From positions 1 to 16,137 of the forward strand of contig JAIPIO010000054.1 in the NCBI GenBank assembly GCA_021734595.1: a stretch of 16,137 bases of DNA, given 5' to 3'. The translations under genes were made by a program, and so were the position numbers. Every line of letters begins with the position of its first letter. Position 1 is the first letter of the stretch. The notes beneath the pieces were generated by a model, which was given only the letters and a program-made list of their open reading frames with translations, made no database searches and was not told where the DNA came from. Below, piece by piece: positions 13,454-16,137 of the stretch. Origin of the DNA: Kiritimatiellales bacterium (lineage in GTDB: Bacteria; Verrucomicrobiota; Kiritimatiellia; Kiritimatiellales; Pontiellaceae).

Positions 13454-14151
13454 AACCTTTTTCATTAAAAGCCTGCTATGCCAAGGCGTGGAAATCTTTC
13501 GCCAAATGGTGGATCCCGCTCTGCCTGATTTCCGGCATCCTGCTGGTTTTCGAGGTGGGTCCCCGCCTGATGATGCGTGCGGAACAGCAGGACGTCCAAG
13601 CCAGGTTTGCCGAGATGGTTAGGGCGATGCAGCAAGGCGATATGAATAAAATTGAAGCCGCGCTGCTGAACACACAGCAGGCCATGAACAGGGCCACGAA
13701 AAAACTTATCAAGCTTACCGCGTATGTATTTCCCTTTGCGGCCCTGCTGACCGTCATTTTGTTGATGTATTCCAATGCAGCCGTCAAGGATCGGCGAAAC
13801 AACCGATCGCCGGGAAAGCTGGTTTACATTGCCCTGGTCCACATTGGCCTCGCGGTTTTCAAAGGCATCGCGTTTTTCTTTTTCATCCTTCCCGGGTTCT
13901 ACCTCTACATCAAGCTGCTTTTTGTCTCGCTCATCATGCTGGAGGAAGACCGCGGGGCGCAGGAATCGATCCGTGCCAGTTGGCAAATGACCGACGGGAA
14001 TTTCTGGAACCTGTTCCTGCTTGTTTTCCTCAACACCGCGCTGCAAATGGGTTCCCTGCCGACCATCATCGGCTTCATCCCCGCCACCGGTTTTGCCAAC
14101 ACGGCCCGCGCCGCGGCATACCACCAGCTCAAAGCAAGGCGGATTGCGTAA
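13450..14151 (+). CDS. Hypothetical multi-pass membrane protein
   Basis: This 233-residue membrane protein has hydrophobic spans near residues 20-37, 88-110, 124-163 (probably two) and 185-212. Between the first and second spans, residues 41-86 are charged and could form an amphipathic or coiled segment (Gln/Glu/Arg rich). The stretch LIMLEEDRGAQESIRASWQMTDGNFWNLFLL (161-191) resembles the repeated motif of DUF975-like and GDPD-membrane-domain proteins, where an Ala-Ser-Trp segment precedes a membrane span. No enzymatic function can be assigned. There is no clear ribosome site, and the ATG lies in an inverted repeat. The gene is divergent from the menaquinone operon and 64 bases before uup, so it may be co-transcribed with uup. 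Confidence 0.8.
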   Translation: MEPFSLKACYAKAWKSFAKWWIPLCLISGILLVFEVGPRLMMRAEQQDVQARFAEMVRAMQQGDMNKIEAALLNTQQAMNRATKKLIKLTAYVFPFAALLTVILLMYSNAAVKDRRNNRSPGKLVYIALVHIGLAVFKGIAFFFFILPGFYLYIKLLFVSLIMLEEDRGAQESIRASWQMTDGNFWNLFLLVFLNTALQMGSLPTIIGFIPATGFANTARAAAYHQLKARRIA

Positions 14152-14194
14152 TCCTTTTGGCTTTCCAATCCCTGTAAAATCTGGACAATGCGCG

Positions 14195-14211
14195 TTCCAA
14201 TGTTTGGAAAA
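14195..14211. repeat. Dispersed palindrome just before uup
   Basis: TTCCA-ATGTT-TGGAA followed by AA ends five bases before the uup ATG. It is the only copy in the window placed as a gene leader. Its TGGAAAA tail is the nearest purine-rich stretch and may serve as a weak ribosome site. Confidence 0.8.
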
Positions 14212-14215
14212 TCCC

Positions 14216-15997
14216 ATGGCTCTACTCAGTTTACAGAATATCCATAAAGCCTACGGCGGCCCCCTGCTGCTGGACGACGCCACGCTGCAGATCGAGCGCG
14301 GCGAGCGCATCTGCCTGCTCGGACGCAATGGCGAGGGCAAATCAACCCTGCTGAAAATCGTCAGCGGCGAAGAATCGATCGATGCCGGCGAGTTGATTCG
14401 CCAACAGGGGCTGAAGGTCCGGCGCTTGCGACAGAAGGTTCCGGCAGACATCCATGGCCCGATTGAAGAACTTGTATTCCAGGGATTGGAGACCTCCCAT
14501 GACGACTGGGCCGCGCACCAGCTGGTGGATAAGGCCGTATCGCTGGTCGGTCTCGAAAGCGGGCTTAACTATGAAGCGCTTTCAGGCGGACAGAAACGCC
14601 GCGTCCTGCTGGCGCGCGCGCTGGTCTGCGACCCCGACATTCTCCTGCTCGACGAGCCGACCAACCATCTTGATATTGAATCCATCCAATGGCTGGAAAA
14701 TTTTCTGGGCCGCTACAAGGGCACCCTGCTGTTTGTGACGCATGACCGCACCTTCCTGCGCAGGCTCGCCACCCGTATTGTGGAGCTCGACCGCGGGCGG
14801 CTGACGAGCTGGGCGTGCGACTACGACACCTATCTGAAGCGCAAACAGGCGCTGCTCGACGGCGAGGCGGAACAGTGGGCGCAGTTTGACCGGAAACTGG
14901 CGCAGGAGGAGATCTGGATCCGCAAGGGCATCAAAGCTCGGCGCACCCGCAATGAAGGAAGAGTGCGGGAACTTGAAAAAATGCGCAACGGCCGCAGCCA
15001 GCGGCGCGACCGCATCGGTACGGTCAACATGCAGCTGGTGGAGGCCGAACGGTCAGGCCGCAAGGTGATTGTTGCCGAGAACATTTCCCACCGTTACGAC
15101 GGACTTCCAATCATTGGAAACTTCAGCAGTACGATCATGCGCGGCGACAAGATCGGCATTATCGGCCCGAACGGCTGCGGCAAGACCACGCTGATCAACA
15201 TCCTGCTCGGCCGGCTTCAGCCAGTTGAAGGCACCGTCACCCACGGCACCAAACTCGAAGTCGCCTATTTCGACCAGCACCGCAACATACTCGATGATGC
15301 AAGGACGGTGGCGGAGAACGTCAGCATGGAGGAGATGATCACCATCGGCGGAAGCAAGAAGCATGTGCTGGGCTACCTGCAGGAATTCCTTTTCACGCCA
15401 GACCGCGCGCGCCAGTCCGTGAGTGTACTTTCCGGTGGCGAACGCAACCGGTTGCTGCTGGCCAAGCTGTTCACCAAGGCGTCCAATGTGCTGGTGCTCG
15501 ACGAACCGACCAACGACCTCGACGCCGAGACGCTGGAACTGCTCGAAGATCTGCTGATGAATTATGAGGGCACGCTGCTGCTGGTCAGCCATGACCGATC
15601 GTTCCTGAACAACGTCGTTACCAGCACCTTCGTCTTTGAAGGCAGCGGGCAGGTCGGCGAATATGTTGGCGGGTATGATGATTGGCTTAGGCAGAGGCAG
15701 CAGTCAACTGGCACAAAGCAACGGGATGAGGCCGCCAGACCTGCAAAACAGAAAGCGACACGGAAACTTTCCAACAAGGAACGGGAGGAGTTGAAGACCC
15801 TGCCAAAGCGGATTGAGCAGCTTGAAGTGGAACAGGAAACGCTGCACACCGCCATGACCGACCCGGATTTCTATAAAAAGAGCAAAGTGGACATTGCGAC
15901 TGCCACCGCCCGCGCCGAAGCCATTCCCCACGAACTCGAAAAAGCTTTTGAACGCTGGGATGCGCTTGAGCGTCTACTACACCGAACCACGGAATAA
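14216..15997 (+). CDS. uup: ABC-F ATPase, Uup-like
   Basis: This 593-residue cytoplasmic protein has two ATP-binding cassettes and no membrane spans, as in the ABC-F family linked to ribosome function. Cassette 1 has Walker A GRNGEGKSTLL, signature LSGGQKRRVLLARAL and Walker B DILLLDEPTNHLDIES. Cassette 2 has GPNGCGKTTLI, LSGGERNRLLLAKLF and NVLVLDEPTNDLDAETLE, then LLLVSHDRSFL. A charged, probably coiled-coil C-terminal domain (about 515-593, from KATRKLSNKEREEL on) is the hallmark of Uup. The linker between cassettes is rich in Arg and Lys (KARRTRNEGRVRELEKMR). The start at 14216 fits the family (MALLSLQNIHKAYGG); a longer frame from 14021 only overlaps the membrane-protein gene. The role in ribosome assembly or DNA-linked processes is from family knowledge. 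Confidence 0.94.
   Translation: MALLSLQNIHKAYGGPLLLDDATLQIERGERICLLGRNGEGKSTLLKIVSGEESIDAGELIRQQGLKVRRLRQKVPADIHGPIEELVFQGLETSHDDWAAHQLVDKAVSLVGLESGLNYEALSGGQKRRVLLARALVCDPDILLLDEPTNHLDIESIQWLENFLGRYKGTLLFVTHDRTFLRRLATRIVELDRGRLTSWACDYDTYLKRKQALLDGEAEQWAQFDRKLAQEEIWIRKGIKARRTRNEGRVRELEKMRNGRSQRRDRIGTVNMQLVEAERSGRKVIVAENISHRYDGLPIIGNFSSTIMRGDKIGIIGPNGCGKTTLINILLGRLQPVEGTVTHGTKLEVAYFDQHRNILDDARTVAENVSMEEMITIGGSKKHVLGYLQEFLFTPDRARQSVSVLSGGERNRLLLAKLFTKASNVLVLDEPTNDLDAETLELLEDLLMNYEGTLLLVSHDRSFLNNVVTSTFVFEGSGQVGEYVGGYDDWLRQRQQSTGTKQRDEAARPAKQKATRKLSNKEREELKTLPKRIEQLEVEQETLHTAMTDPDFYKKSKVDIATATARAEAIPHELEKAFERWDALERLLHRTTE
14477..14491. repeat. Imperfect dispersed palindrome in uup cassette 1
   Basis: TTCCA-GGGAT-TGGAG has one arm mismatch. 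It encodes Phe-Gln-Gly-Leu-Glu, the same peptide pattern (FQxLE) as copies in mqnA, ubiD and the fused gene, on the opposite strand of the window. Confidence 0.6.
15105..15119. repeat. Dispersed palindrome in uup cassette 2
   Basis: The perfect TTCCA-ATCAT-TGGAA is followed by A. It encodes Leu-Pro-Ile-Ile-Gly-Asn, close to the peptide encoded by the ubiE copy, at the start of the second nucleotide-binding domain. Confidence 0.85.
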
Positions 15998-16098
15998 TCC
16001 GGATGCTGACCGCCCCCCCCTGTGGCAGTTTATGGATGAAAGGTGGCGCGACAACGGGAAAAGAGACCCGGGACGCGTGATGGCCTGATTCCGTGGTT
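15985..16098. repeat. Widely spaced inverted repeat at the uup 3' end
   Basis: AACCACGGAAT (15985-15995) and ATTCCGTGGTT (16088-16098) are perfect 11-bp arms 92 bases apart. The left arm holds the last codons and first stop base of uup. The right arm is followed by GTTTTT, so a long-loop terminator is possible. The enclosed DNA has no convincing gene; a palindrome at 16114-16130 (CGCAACCA-A-TGGTTGCG) follows. Confidence 0.5.
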
Positions 16099-16137
16099 GT
16101 TTTTGAAGCCCACCGCAACCAATGGTTGCGCTGGGTT

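Noticed and set aside
14684..14698. ATCCA-ATGGC-TGGAA in uup as a palindrome copy
   Set aside because: It encodes the SIQWLENFL segment that ABC-F proteins normally have at this point, so family conservation explains it.
15985..16137. A small mobile element bounded by 11-bp inverted repeats
   Set aside because: There is no target duplication, no transposase, and the left arm is part of the uup coding end. A terminator or local hairpin is simpler.

Overview
The window looks like a chromosomal segment of a free-living, menaquinone-making bacterium. I think a member of the PVC group (Kiritimatiellota, Verrucomicrobiota or Lentisphaerota) is most likely. The reasons are the futalosine-type menaquinone operon, a sugar-acid operon with a RhaT-like carrier, GC-rich genes, and many short palindromes and REP-like hairpins. 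No rRNA or marker gene is present, so the phylum is an inference. No tRNA, rRNA, CRISPR array, transposase or phage gene was seen.

Region 1 (1-5070, all minus strand) is a tight operon read from right to left: RhaT-family sugar carrier, mandelate-racemase-type sugar-acid dehydratase, NAD(P)-dependent aldehyde dehydrogenase, small VOC protein, KDPG/KHG-type aldolase and Dabb protein. Together these describe a non-phosphorylating route: uptake, dehydration of an aldonate to a 2-keto-3-deoxy acid, cleavage to pyruvate plus an aldehyde, and oxidation of the aldehyde. A deoxyhexonate such as fuconate or rhamnonate is the best guess for the substrate. A perfect 17-bp inverted repeat (5053-5069) in the leader is a candidate operator.

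Region 2 (5070-6135) is a repeat-rich stretch. It holds a hairpin element, two 92-bp direct repeats with a 117-bp period, several copies of a TTCCA-N5-TGGAA palindrome, and one unrecognised ORF of doubtful status (5651-6130). An AraC-family regulator follows (6136-7083, minus) and may control Region 1.

Region 3 (7148-13276, minus) is a futalosine-pathway menaquinone operon, in transcription order mqnD, a fused mqnB-mqnP (futalosine hydrolase joined to a UbiA prenyltransferase), ubiX/mqnM, ubiD/mqnL, ubiE/menG and mqnA. Most junctions are ATGA stop/start overlaps. mqnC and mqnE are not in the window. A good promoter (TATAAT at 13402-13407) lies upstream of mqnD.

Region 4 (13450-15997, plus) has a divergent membrane protein and an Uup-type ABC-F ATPase, followed by inverted repeats at the window edge.

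The most unusual feature is the dispersed palindrome TTTTCCA-N5-TGGAAAA. Fifteen perfect TTCCA-N5-TGGAA cores occur where about 0.015 are expected by chance, plus eight or more near copies. Many lie inside conserved menaquinone genes and uup, read in all three frames as peptides such as FQSLEK, FPNIGK and SNVWKN. They form the linker at the MqnB-MqnP fusion joint. They are almost absent from the sugar operon and absent from the araC gene. A second, larger hairpin element also sits in frame inside mqnA.
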